64,000 nucleotides of DNA from Amoebophrya sp. A120. Lineage: Eukaryota > Sar > Dinophyceae > Syndiniales > Amoebophryaceae. Below the pieces are notes generated by a model. The model did not search any database. It saw nothing but the letters and a program-made list of their open reading frames with translations, and had not been told where the DNA came from. Made by a program: the position numbers and the translations under genes. The stretch spans positions 3,490,265 to 3,554,264 of the forward strand of contig CAJINV010000007.1 in NCBI GenBank assembly GCA_905178155.1. The letters run 5' to 3'. Positions 54,421 through 64,000 of the stretch are shown here, in pieces; positions within the stretch are counted from its first letter, which is position 1, and each line of letters begins with the position of its first letter.

Positions 54421-55262
54421 AAGATATAGCTATCAATAACGGAACTATCATGATGAAGATCAATGCAGCACAACTATGATGCAGCAAATCAAGCTATTGA
54501 TTCAACATCGGTTTTGGCATGTGCATGTTGATGAAGATGGCGCATCCTATACGGCAGGAATAGCTCGTCTTTGGACCTTCAGCGCATGTTGGCAAGTGCA
54601 ACAAATTTGCACAGCGTGAGATGTAGACTCAAGGAATGAGATTGACCTTTCTGATGTTCTCAGACACCGAGATTCTTGCCCCCGAGGCTTATGTTGAGAG
54701 ATGAGAAGAAGAAGAAGACTCAAAGAACTGGAGAGATATTTCAATGTCGTAGGACGTACAAGTAGCAGGACAACTATGCAGCTGCAACTCCTCCGGTACC
54801 ACCTCCTGTATCGGTTCACCAAAGAATTCGGTCAAGAAGCAACTGTATCTTTTTTTTGTTTTCTCTTGCTCAACAGAGGAAAAAACCATGCAGAACGAAG
54901 AACAGGTCCACAACGTCATGTCATGGATATGGAAAAAGAAAAAACTACATAAACGCAAGAGGCTCAACATTCTCTACCACGCGTAGAAATGTTGTGGATG
55001 TTGAATAGTGCTAGTAACTCTGACTCTCTTTATTCTTGTGGTTTGGACAGTTTTGCCACTTCTTTCTGAATGCATCCGAATCGGACTGCTCATCTTGCGC
55101 GATCTTTACACTCTCCATGGGCTTCATCGCCTTTTTTGACGTGCTGATGGAAGAAAGATGACCAGAACGCACAAAAATAAGATTGGTCGATAGCGCCGTT
55201 GTACTCGATTTCTCGCCTGGTGTGTGCTCGACGTCCGCCACGAAGCGAAACTTCTTTCCAAG
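54421..55262. other. Intergenic spacer
   Basis: About 840 bp without convincing coding frames. Nothing recognised. Confidence 0.45.
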
Positions 55263-58200
55263 ATGCGTCCCCCTCCAGGCGGTGGAGCGATTCATTCGAA
55301 CAACCCCAACATTTCCACCAAACAGAGGGGGCCAGCACCTCCGGGAGGAGCACCCCCCCTATCGTCAGAGCAGGAGGAAATGAGATATGCGCAGCAGCAG
55401 CAGCAGCGAGCTTCACCTTCGAACAACCAGATGGTTCTTTTGTCCAATCCACAGCCAGCCTCCGTTACGTCGTCCACTTCCGGTGGCGGGGCGGGGACAA
55501 GTGGTTCCAGGCCTGGTGCAACGAGCTCCAAAGAGTCGTCCAGTGGAGGGAGCAGCAGTGGGCAGGAGAAAGACCCCGTGAGGTTTGGGACGGACGCGAC
55601 GAAAAGGGAAGATTTCGATCAGGAGTTCGAGCAATATGTGTTATCGGAAGACTATCCAAGAAGAAAAAAATGCTATGAGTAACTTTGTCATGATGCGCAA
55701 CTACATGCAAGATGATTGTGTACTGTGTCATACTGGTGCTGTGGATTTTAGGGCCCAGTATTCATGTGCCTTTTCGTGTGCTATTTGCGCATGACAGGTT
55801 TTTGCTGTCATGCCACACAGATCTGCAATGCTGCTCCGCAAAAAAAGTTACGCGTTGTACTCCTGCACTTTTTTCTGTTGGATAAAGACGCACGGCGCCG
55901 GAAAAAGAAGTGGACCTACGCAAAAGCATTTGGGGGCGCCGCGGTGGCCGCGAGTTCAGGGGCGCTATTTGGAATCCCGCTTGCGGCAATGGTACTAAAC
56001 ACGTACAATTTTTTTTTTTCCACGCACGAGATTTTTTTTTCCACGCATGAGAGGTGGAAAGATATCGAGAAGCACGCCCATGCGTCATGCATTATGATGA
56101 CCTTGACCACACACAGTAAAGAATTATCTTTGACGGAACATGAAAAAACAGGTCCTCATGGGCGCTGCGGGTGCGGGCGCTGGGATGTTCGGAATGCGGC
56201 AGATGAATGGGAAGGACGGGAAGCAGCGCGGCCAGAAATCCATAGAGGACGAAGCCGGCCCGGGCGGGCGGTCGCCGGGGCGCAGAAGGTACGCGACGCA
56301 CAAACGATTTTTGCAAACCGGGCGCCCGCCACCCAGTCTGAAGCGGGTCCGGTTTCTGATCAAGTGGGCGTCGATCAAGATTGACGAACTGGAAGAGGGA
56401 GACCACCCGGGCGTGATCCAGTATGAGACTGCACAATTCCCCCTCCCCCTCATTTGTAATGCAAAGTACCAAATCCATATCCACCCTTTGCCTCTTGGCA
56501 CGTTTTGCATGGCAAGTTCTGGAAGCCCAAATAGCACTACACTCCTGTGCAAATTTATCATGCAAAACCTGCATTCTTGCTGACACTTATAGTGCCGCTC
56601 ATGCTATACAAATAAGGGGGAGGGGGAGTTGTGCGCTGTCATATCCAGCTGATGGATGACATTATCTCGGAATTCAGCTTGGTGGTGGTATCAAGAAGAA
56701 AAATCCCGCCTCCGCATATCAAAACGGAAATCTGTGCTGCAGATTTGTGTCCACAAATCAGCTCTGTCATGCTAGAAGGAAAAAGATGCGGACTGTAGTG
56801 CTGGGTGGCGTGCGAAAGCCTTGCATCTTCAGCATGACAGGAGGCAGCTGGAAGTGGGGCGCAGCGTGACAAATTGCCTGCGAACGAGGCCACAACTGCG
56901 GGTCTTGGCCTTTTAGCAATACAAGACGACTTGTGTGCTCAAATACAACATCACAAGTTGAAGCTTCGTTTTCGATATGGGGAGGGGGGATGTTTCCTAG
57001 CGATAGGTGGAGGCCGCAAAAACCTCACTGAACGCTGAAACGGAACGGCAGAAGCTGCATGCATTCGTGCGCTTTTTGGAGAAGATAAAAACCTACAAAA
57101 AGTACGCGCATGCGAATCAGGTATAATATTGCGTATGCTACATAGAATTAGAATGAAGCTTTTCATCTTCTGCAAGATGAAATGAAAATGATGTACTCTT
57201 GTTACCTTATCGTTCGTCCGTTGCTGCAGTCTTACTTCCGCAGTCGTTGTCGTTGTGGCATCGCGGCTTTTGCGCATGACACATCAAACCTACACCATTA
57301 GGTCTGGCTCAAATCCTGGGAGGAGTCAAACGATGAAGAGCTGAACGAGATTGGTGACGTGAACAGCCGAATGGTGCTTCCCTCCGATGCCTGGCTCCGG
57401 CTGCAATTTGTCTTCCCCACCATCATTAACATTGCGAAAATCCTCTCCGCGCACGAGAAGGTGCACAAGACCGCGCACCTGGGCTGCACCCCTATGCATA
57501 GCAAAAGTATCGTACTTGTACTACATGCAGTACAGTACGACACATCTGGTGGTCTCGTGGCTATTTCAGCAATACAAATCATATTTTTCCTTGTGGTTCT
57601 CGTTCTTGTGGAAAAAAATTTTATTGTATTGCTATTTCATTCATCTACCACTACTAGTACGATGCTTTTGCAATGCATAACCGCGGTCGGGGGGCAAATC
57701 GTGAACGCGATCGATCACTTGGCGGATTGGTGCTACTCTGTGCTGTCGATGAGGCGAGTGAAGCGGTTTCTGGCGGAATATGAGGAGATGGCCGCGGCGG
57801 CATTAGAGGACAACGCGAAGCAGCAGGCTCTGTTGGACGGTAAGATGCAGGTGGAGGAGGATAGTGATTCGACAGAAAAGAAAAACGCAAAATCTGACGG
57901 AACGCTGCTGAAAGCCGCGTCGCCAGCTACCGTCGCAAAGGTCGAGAAGTCGTATAAGGGGATTTCGACGAAAAATGATTTAGGAGGAGGGATTGCAGAT
58001 GATGATCCGTCTACAGGTTTCAAGCCGGACCCGAGAATAGCAGGGGTGAAAACTACCACACAGACACAAGGAATATACAACTACAGAGAACAGCCACCGC
58101 CACCGCCAGGTGCACCAAATAACACTCCAAGTAACCCAGCGACCCCCTCCGCTGCATCATCTTCCCGCAGTAATAAAGCGACTTCAAAAAGCCCGGCGAA

Positions 58201-61200
58201 AAAAACGAAAGCGAAATCAGGGACGTCTCTCTCCCCCGAAAAACAACAGATGCAGCGTGGGAGTATCCAGGCGAGACAGCATAACAGCTTCCACTCGCTT
58301 CCGGACGACGCAGATGGGGATCAGGATGACAATGACGCAGAGGAGGATGATATGAGAGTGCACAATGGTCCATCCCCGCCTCCTCACTTGAAGCGGGGGG
58401 GGCATGAGCAGCAACACAAACAACGGCAGAAATGTAGTGACTTTCCCATGACAAAACTGCAACACCAGGGTCTGTTGTACTGCTATTCGAGGTTGTTCTA
58501 CTAAAGTTTACCATGCAGAGAGAGTCTATATAGTGGCGGCAGAAGCTTATTTTTTGGAAAATTTAAAAAAACATTGGGTGTCATAGATACTGGCTGCGGA
58601 GAGCACCACCACCGCCACGTGTGTCGAGCGTGCTCGGCTGCGGCGCCTGTGCAGCCGCGGTTGGAATTGATCGGAGAAAAAGAAGGTCGGGCGCCTGGTT
58701 GACATAAATGATAGGGCTGGGGGGCTGAACCTTACGAAGTGCACTGCACTCGCGGGCCCTGGCTCTAGCTCGATGCCCCGCCGAGGCCTGCGCCGATAGT
58801 AGTGGGGCCGCCGGCAAGCGGGCCCTGGTGGCATGCTTGCCAGTGGCTTCGCGTGTGTGTTTTGGCAGCGCGCCGGGCAGCAGGATGGGCCGGGGAGATG
58901 TGGCGAGGAGAAGCATTTCCGTGCCAGGCTTGTGAAAAGGCCTCGCTTAATGGCCGCGGGAAAATAACAACGCGCCCCGGGCTGCTAGGAGGGTGCGCTT
59001 TTTGCCTCCCGCAGCCCTTTCTGAAGCGTCGCCCGGCGGCTCTTGCTGCTTTTCTACCAGCTCTGGTGGCTGGCCCTTGGAGGGGCGATCGCTGGCGCGC
59101 CGGGGTTTCAGAGGGGCCGCGAAAGGGTCACCGCACCGGCTGGAGAACATGAAAAAAGCCCCGGAAACGTGCGGCGGCCAAAAACCGCGCCCGTTTTGAA
59201 ACCTGGGAGCAAGAGCGCCTGCCGCCGGAGTACCACAACCAAACTCCGGGCTGGAGGGGCGGAAACTCTTGGTCGCTGCGGCTGTGTCACTCCCGCCCCG
59301 GCCCCTGGAGGGGGCGTGGCAAGCGATTGGCCCGACCGAATGTCCGCCGCCCAGCGCACCCCCAAAGCGCGGGGCCTTTGCCTCTTTTGGAGGGGCATGA
59401 AACGGCACAAAGCGGACTGCCCCTCCTGCGTGCGTTATGCCCCGCAAGGGCAGTGGGGGTTCGCAGAGTAAGCCAGGCCAGAAGGGCTTCATTGATCGCC
59501 AAAAGCGCCGCCAGCCCCGTCCCTTTCCTTTTTGCCGCGCCATACTCGGATCGGGACAAAGCACGTGGCCGAACACTACCCGCCCGACCAGTCCTACCGA
59601 CTACGCCCAGTCGGGCACCTTCAACGAGGGCCAAGGACAGGGCGACGCAGATGCGCACCCACGGCCAAGGAAGGGAGCGCGCGACCGCAAAGAAACGGCC
59701 GCCCACCCCTTCTGCGTGTTATCTCCGAGGCGCGTCCCTAGCCCGCCCGCCCGCGGAAACCCGGGGAAGCGGCAGGGCCCCGGTCGCACCAAACGGGCGA
59801 AAACCCCTCCCCCACCCGAGCATGCGCCGGCGGCGAGAGGAGGGGGAGCAACCTGAGCAGAACTTGTTGGGCCCCCTCTTCCGACAGCCCGGAAGCTGGC
59901 CGCCTTAAATGGGCAAGGGTTTCGTGGAACGGCGCGCGCCGAGCACCCCGAACCCGGTTGGCACGCTTGTCGCCTCGACGGAGCTTCGGTTGGGAGGCTC
60001 CCCAACGGAAATGTGAGCCGGGCAACCGGAAACACCTGCCGGGGTAGGCTAAAGAGGCACCCCCCCAAAGTGGGCCCGTAGCATGCGGGGTCGCTCTTGC
60101 TTAGGGCCACTTTTGGAGACCCTATCCGGGCACCCCCGTCCGCGGGGCCCGGGGGGGCCCCGAAGTGGAAAACCAGTTGCGGCAAGGGCGGTCACGCAGC
60201 ACGCGCCCCACATGCGCCCCGGAGCGGCCGCGGGGCTGCGCAGCTGCCCGGGAGCTTGGCTCCGATTGCCCCGGCAAGCAAGAGCGCCGGCGGTCCTGGC
60301 GCCCCAAGCGCGTTGGCTTCTGGTTTTGGCGCCATGCGCCCCTCGGTCTGGCCGAAGGAAAACAGCGACAACAAGCACGGCCCACAGCATGCCGGTAGTG
60401 TTTTCCCCTGGAAATTGGTCCGCGTCCGCCCTGCATTGCCAGCCGGCCGGCTTCGCAATGTTGGCAGGGCGGCGCGCCGAAAGAGTAAGGCGGCCGTGGC
60501 GGTCCTGGTGTTTTTGGCATCCTCTAAAAGGGCCCCGGGCGCCGCGCACCTCTGCGCCCTACCTACTGCGCAAGCGCTGTGGATTTCGGCTCGGGCCAGG
60601 AAAGCAGTGGGGCGGCGGAGCCAGGCCTAATCCTTTCCGCCGTATATTTTTCAGGAAATCGGCCCAAGGCACGGCGGTCGGCCGAGGGGGCTTTTCAGGT
60701 TGTAGCCCGCCCGGGCTGGGGCCACTAGAGCACGGCGCGCCGCGGTCGGGCCCCCCTTACGCGGGCCGTCTGATCAGTTCCCCACCTGCAAAAAGGGGGG
60801 CCCGGGTGCCCCGCTGTGTTGCCCAGCGCGGCGGCGCTTGTACTCTGGCCTCCAAACGTGCTGGCAGTGTCGGCGGGCGGTTGTTTTCCGCGAAATTGGT
60901 ATCCGAAATGCCGCCGGGTAATTCTTGCAAGGAATCCCGCGACTTGGCGGAAGCGCGCTAGGGGGCGGCTTGGGAGGTGTAACCAAACCGCAGGCGCCTT
61001 GGCTGGGATGGAGCCACGTCTCCGCCCGCTTTGCAGGAATGGGGCTGCTCGAAAAGAGCGAGTGTCGCGCGGTTGGTGAATTGTGGTCTGCCGAGCAGGG
61101 GTCGTGGGCGGCGGCCGAGGGGTGTTGCGGCTCCTCGCCGGGCAATCAGGGATGGGCATTGCGGCCGATGATGCCGCCTGACCGGGGCGCAGGAGCATGG

Positions 61201-63612
61201 CCCCGGGGCATCTGGTGCGGCGCAAGGCGCTCGCCCATTCCACATCACGCCGTGCCTTTGGGTTGGCCAGATTCGGCCGCGCCTGCCGGGCCTCCGCCTG
61301 CCCCGACCAAATTCGGAGCGGCGCAGACCTGGCGGGATTGGCCCGTCTAGGGGTCAACGACGGGCCCGGCTCCCTGCCCACGATGCCCGCTCTAGCGTGC
61401 GCGGACGTTAAAGTTGACGTGACCTTTCGCGCCTTCTGCTAGGGGTTCTGCGGTGGTGTGATGTGTTTGACTTTGCGGCAGCACGGCAGAGCAAACTGGG
61501 TAAGCGTTGCGCTGGCGTGGGTCTTACGCCGTCCTGAGTCCAGAAGCGTGATGATTCGGCTGGGCTGCGGGGCCCACGATAAAGCCACCCAATATTTTTT
61601 TTAATTTTCGCAAAAATAAGCTTCTGCCGCCGCTATAGTCTAAAGCTACTTACGACTTGGAGTTGGATTTGTTTTGTTGCATCACAAAGGGCAGGGGAAG
61701 TTGTGCACTCCTGTCATAGATGATTACTTTCCACCGGAGGGCGCCGAGGACGAGTTTAGTGATGGGAGCGATTGTTTCCATGACGCGGAGTCCGATAACG
61801 ACATCGATCCAGAGATATCCATGCACAGCGACACCAGGTAGTACTTAAAGTTTTTCTTGTATGCAGCATCAAATCGTTGTACTGATGGCATGTGTTTGTT
61901 TTTGTGCAGAATGAGACCTCGGTCGCAGATGATTCTAGTAGCTTCGCACGACATAAATTTGTAAGCTCGCCGCGAGCCTACACTGTTGCCAAAAACTTTC
62001 AGATCAGAAGTTCCCTCGGTTCACCAGCCCTTTCGCAACAGCTGGCACGCGTTGTCAAATGGCCAAAACCCCTCGCACCACTCCGACTGCTTCCCCTATG
62101 TGGAGCCCGACAATCCAGAAAAGAAAAAGAACTGCTGGAGCCGGTCCGTCACGGCGTGGCAGGTCCGCGGGAAAAACTATCTGAAAGACAAGAAAAAAAT
62201 CGCCTCGCCCCCGCCCTTCGCGGTAGGCCTCGCGGCCGACATCTGTGACTGCCCCACGGCATTAGCGGTGTACGCTAGGCATCCAGAGGGATTTGTTCAG
62301 GTATAGATTGATGAAACGACTTTTTCAGAACAAGAATTATGATGGATTTATTCGTAAAAATTTTGCGATCTGGATGAAGATATTGATATGATATGGACCA
62401 TGAGTAGAACATCTTCACATTGTTCTTCGTGGTACGCCGCGAAATCGGAAAGAATAATCCCAAAATCAACAGCGTTGTCGAAAGGGCGGAGAGGGTCGGT
62501 TTCTGTTCGTGCTGAACTTTCGCTTTACCCCGAAGCATATCCTTTGCAAAAGTATCGTACTCGTACAAATGCCCGTCTTGCATGACAGATCTACTTGCAT
62601 ACCTGCATCTGCATGACAAGTTGCGCTTTTTCTTCTGCAGAAATTTGTCATACTCCTTCTACTAGTGCGATAGTTTTGTAATGCATAAAGCACATGGTCC
62701 TTGTGTGGGCCCTGGACCACAAGGAGTACCAAGACCCGATGTTCCAGAACTTTCTCTCCCTGCCGCCGGAAGAGAAAAGCAAATATTCTGAGTAAAAACG
62801 TCCCCACCCCAGAGTTGTCATGCAAATGTGCATGCCAAAAGCATCTCATGCGGAGCCCCGTGAGAAGCTCTTTCTAGGCGAGTTTTGGAGTTTGTGATGC
62901 TACAATCAGCATGATATGCTAGATTTATGATGCCCTGCTGAAATAGCCAAACAGGATTACACTTTGAGGGCAGACTTGTGATGCGAAACAAACAAAACTG
63001 GTTGATCTGTCTAGCAGGTTTGCCATCTTGATACCTTTCTGGGGACGTTTTTCCTCGCAATAGCAAACGCTTCAAATTCATCCCGTGCCTCGTCGAAGGC
63101 CCGTGGCTGGTCCGCCAGGCGGTGGGGACTAAACCGGCACTGCTGGGCAACAAAATTAAGTCCGATTGGTACCAGGGGGACGACTTTATAGAAATGTCCG
63201 TCGACATCTTCTCCTCCTCGTACGCCTCGCAAAAGTATCGCACTTCTAGTGCAAAACTGCATCACAATTTTTTTCAAGAACAAGGATGCAAGTTGTCATG
63301 CTATGTCAGGTGCTTAGAAAGAAAAATTAAGTTAGGGTTGTCATGCATGACTGGAATTATTTTTACCTGTGCGATACTTCTTTTGCAGAGGATACCTCGG
63401 CAGCCAGGGCGATTTTGGGGGTGACCAGCGGTGCGGCGCGGAAACTGATTCTGGAATTCGGTTTGTTGCTGGAAGGGCAGTCTGTGGACGAACTACCGGA
63501 GAGGATGATGACCGGATTTCGCATCATTTTCCCGGACCTAGACAAGGCGAGACTGATGTCTCCGGAGGAGGGCATGCCGCTGCTCAAAGGAGGCGGGGCG
63601 GCGCAAGGATAG
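55263..63612 (+). CDS. Multi-exon protein with C-terminal EDR2/DUF1336 domain
   Basis: Exons: 55263-55652, 55890-55991, 56152-56421, 56649-56688, 57011-57120, 57302-57492, 57685-58350, 61724-61837, (61910-61960), 62003-62300, 62473-62537, 62693-62783, 63068-63229, 63400-63612. They sum to 920 codons plus stop. The bracketed 51-base exon is optional; skipping it keeps the frame. Residues 1-130 are Pro/Gln/Ser-rich. Exons 2-3 build a Gly/Ala membrane-like segment (FGIPLAAMVLMGAAGAGAG). Residues about 655-905 match the EDR2 C-terminal domain: WQVRGKNYLKDKKKI, FAVGLAADIC, FLFVLNFRF, FKFIPCLVEGPWLVRQAVG, KPALLGNKI, YQGDDFIEMSVDI, LLLEGQSVDELPERM. In plants the domain sits behind PH and START domains, which I do not see here. 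A lipid-related membrane role is inferred from those relatives. Eight introners interrupt the gene, four within the domain's second half and its approach. Confidence 0.88.
55653..55884. mobile_element. Introner (232 bp), TSD AAGAC
   Basis: TATCCAAGAAGAAAAAAATGC at the left is inverted on the right (GCACTTTTTTCTGTTGGATA). AAGAC lies at 55648-55652 and 55885-55889. Excision gives LSED|ARRRKKKW. Confidence 0.92.
56422..56643. mobile_element. Introner, family E (222 bp), TSD TCCAG
   Basis: A TIR of about 37 bases, starting TATGAGACTGCACAATTCCC and inverted on the right. TCCAG lies at 56417-56421 and 56644-56648. Excision gives GVIQ|LMDDI. Confidence 0.95.
56689..57005. mobile_element. Introner, family D (317 bp), TSD GGTGG
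   Basis: TATCAAGAAGAAAAATCCCG at the left and GGGGATGTTTCCTAGCGATA at the right. GGTGG lies at 56684-56688 and 57006-57010. Same family as 21793-22114. Only 40 bases of exon separate it from the preceding introner. Confidence 0.93.
57493..57679. mobile_element. Introner, family A (187 bp), TSD ACCCC/ACCGC
   Basis: A 28-base TIR starting TATGCATAGCAAAAGTATCG. The flanking 5-mers differ at one base. Excision leaves the frame open into VGGQIVNAID. Confidence 0.92.
58351..61718. mobile_element. Introner, family E (host of a 3.1-kb insert), TSD GATGA
   Basis: TATGAGAGTGCACAATGG at the left and TTGTGCACTCCTGTCATA at the right. GATGA lies at 58346-58350 and 61719-61723. Excision gives NDAEEDD|YFPPEGAED in frame. 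Without the nested element it would be about 254 bp, near the size of the other family E copy. Confidence 0.93.
58529..61637. mobile_element. GC-rich TIR element nested in an introner (3109 bp), TSD GTCTA
   Basis: The TIR of about 52 bases begins TATAGTGGCGGCAGAAGCTT and is inverted at the right end. GTCTA lies at 58524-58528 and 61638-61642. The interior is GC-rich with long frames on both strands (for example 60083-60961 plus, 60725-61381 minus), none recognisable as a transposase. It looks non-autonomous, or encodes something too diverged to see. Confidence 0.92.
62538..62687. mobile_element. Introner, family A (150 bp), TSD AAGCA
   Basis: TTTGCAAAAGTATCGTACTC at the left, inverted imperfectly at the right (GTGCGATAGTTTTGTAATGC). 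AAGCA lies at 62533-62537 and 62688-62692. Excision gives FRFTPKH|MVLVWALDH, as expected within the EDR2 domain. Confidence 0.93.
62784..63062. mobile_element. Introner, family F (279 bp), TSD GCAAA
   Basis: TATTCTGAGTAAAAACGTCC at the left, inverted at the right (GGACGTTTTTCCTCGCAATA). GCAAA lies at 62779-62783 and 63063-63067. Excision gives EEKSK|RFKFIPCLVEGPW, the conserved EDR2 core. Confidence 0.95.
63230..63394. mobile_element. Introner, family A (165 bp), TSD CCTCG
   Basis: CAAAAGTATCGCAC at the left, inverted at the right (GTGCGATACTTCTTTTG). CCTCG lies at 63225-63229 and 63395-63399. Excision gives SSSYAS|AARAILGV, which fits the EDR2 family. Confidence 0.93.
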
Positions 63613-64000
63613 CCGAGAAGCCTACCTACGCAATCAGACAGACATCACGACGACGTCGTGTTGTGCATTCGCCACAAGTGCTGGTTTGTTTCTGTGAAAT
63701 CGAGTTCGCCGGTGCAGTTTTCTTCGGTCTTGAAGAGCACTGAACATGTACTATACACCTTTCTCGATATTGAGCAGGACCACTGCTTTAGAGATGAATA
63801 CAGAAATCATATGATAGCGATGTTGAAATAATAATTCTATATTGATCTCTCAAGAACTCGAACTCGATGCTCAATACAATATAAGCTTAGGCTCACCTCA
63901 AGAAACTCTTTCGCAAAAAGTTGACGAGCAATGACTAGAGCTGGAGCTCACGTAATTATTTGAGGCTTTTATTTCAGCAAGAGCTTGTTGCTGGTGTTGT
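63613..64000. other. Right-edge spacer
   Basis: About 390 bp after the last stop, AT-rich toward the end. No gene or repeat seen. Confidence 0.5.

Noticed and set aside
58547-61442. Many long frames on both strands in the GC-rich insert
   Set aside because: They overlap one another, have no domain features and follow from high GC; no transposase motif was recognised.
1-64000. tRNA, rRNA or snRNA genes
   Set aside because: I looked for a tRNA T-loop with matching arms and for common snRNA or rRNA cores and found none I could support by eye; a covariance-model search would decide.

Overview
The window looks like nuclear DNA of an alveolate of the dinoflagellate lineage, most likely an Amoebophrya-like parasitic dinoflagellate (Syndiniales). 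Three things point there. Every gene I can support (about 15) lies on the + strand. Genes are cut both by ordinary GT-AG introns and by many intron-sized elements with terminal inverted repeats (TIRs) and 5-bp target-site duplications (TSDs), i.e. introner elements. Proteins carry long Ser/Pro/Gln/Ala-rich stretches. The lineage is inferred from this architecture, not from a marker gene; a core dinoflagellate is possible.

Layout: 0.6-4.7 kb, a low-complexity membrane protein; 5.9-10.1 kb, a protein with an SHE/HET-like domain; 10.1-12.2 kb, GC-rich non-coding; 12.2-14.2 kb, a His-rich protein; 15.1-19.3 kb, a 1410-aa protein full of TPR-type motifs; 19.9-25.1 kb, three smaller genes, two of them membrane proteins, and a GC-rich spacer; 25.8-32.2 kb, an unusual protein joining a Pro/Gln-rich region, a coiled coil and an alpha-adaptin appendage; 32.9-35.7 kb, a secreted PI-PLC X-like protein; 36.6-38.2 kb, a secreted unknown; 40.6-45.8 kb, a complex satellite block (22-bp, 16-bp and T-rich arrays) with an inserted TIR element; 45.9-50.2 kb, two unknown genes; 51.0-52.9 kb, a delta-like tubulin; 53.1-54.4 kb, a class I methyltransferase-like protein; 55.3-63.6 kb, a 13- to 14-exon gene with a C-terminal EDR2/DUF1336 domain.

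The main result is the introner system. About 18 elements can be placed to the base. Excising the element plus one TSD copy restores the reading frame, and in recognisable families (EDR2, alpha-adaptin ear, PI-PLC, methyltransferase) also the expected protein. Most termini read TAT...ATA, so the resulting introns are usually not GT-AG. Several TIR families occur two or more times here, one of them in opposite orientations in two genes. In two cases a larger GC-rich TIR element has jumped inside an introner that is itself inside a gene. A short internal word (GCATGACAA/TTGTCATGC) recurs across families with different TIRs. The genes do not form one pathway; themes are membrane traffic and lipids (AP-2 appendage, EDR2, PI-PLC) and the flagellar apparatus (delta-tubulin).
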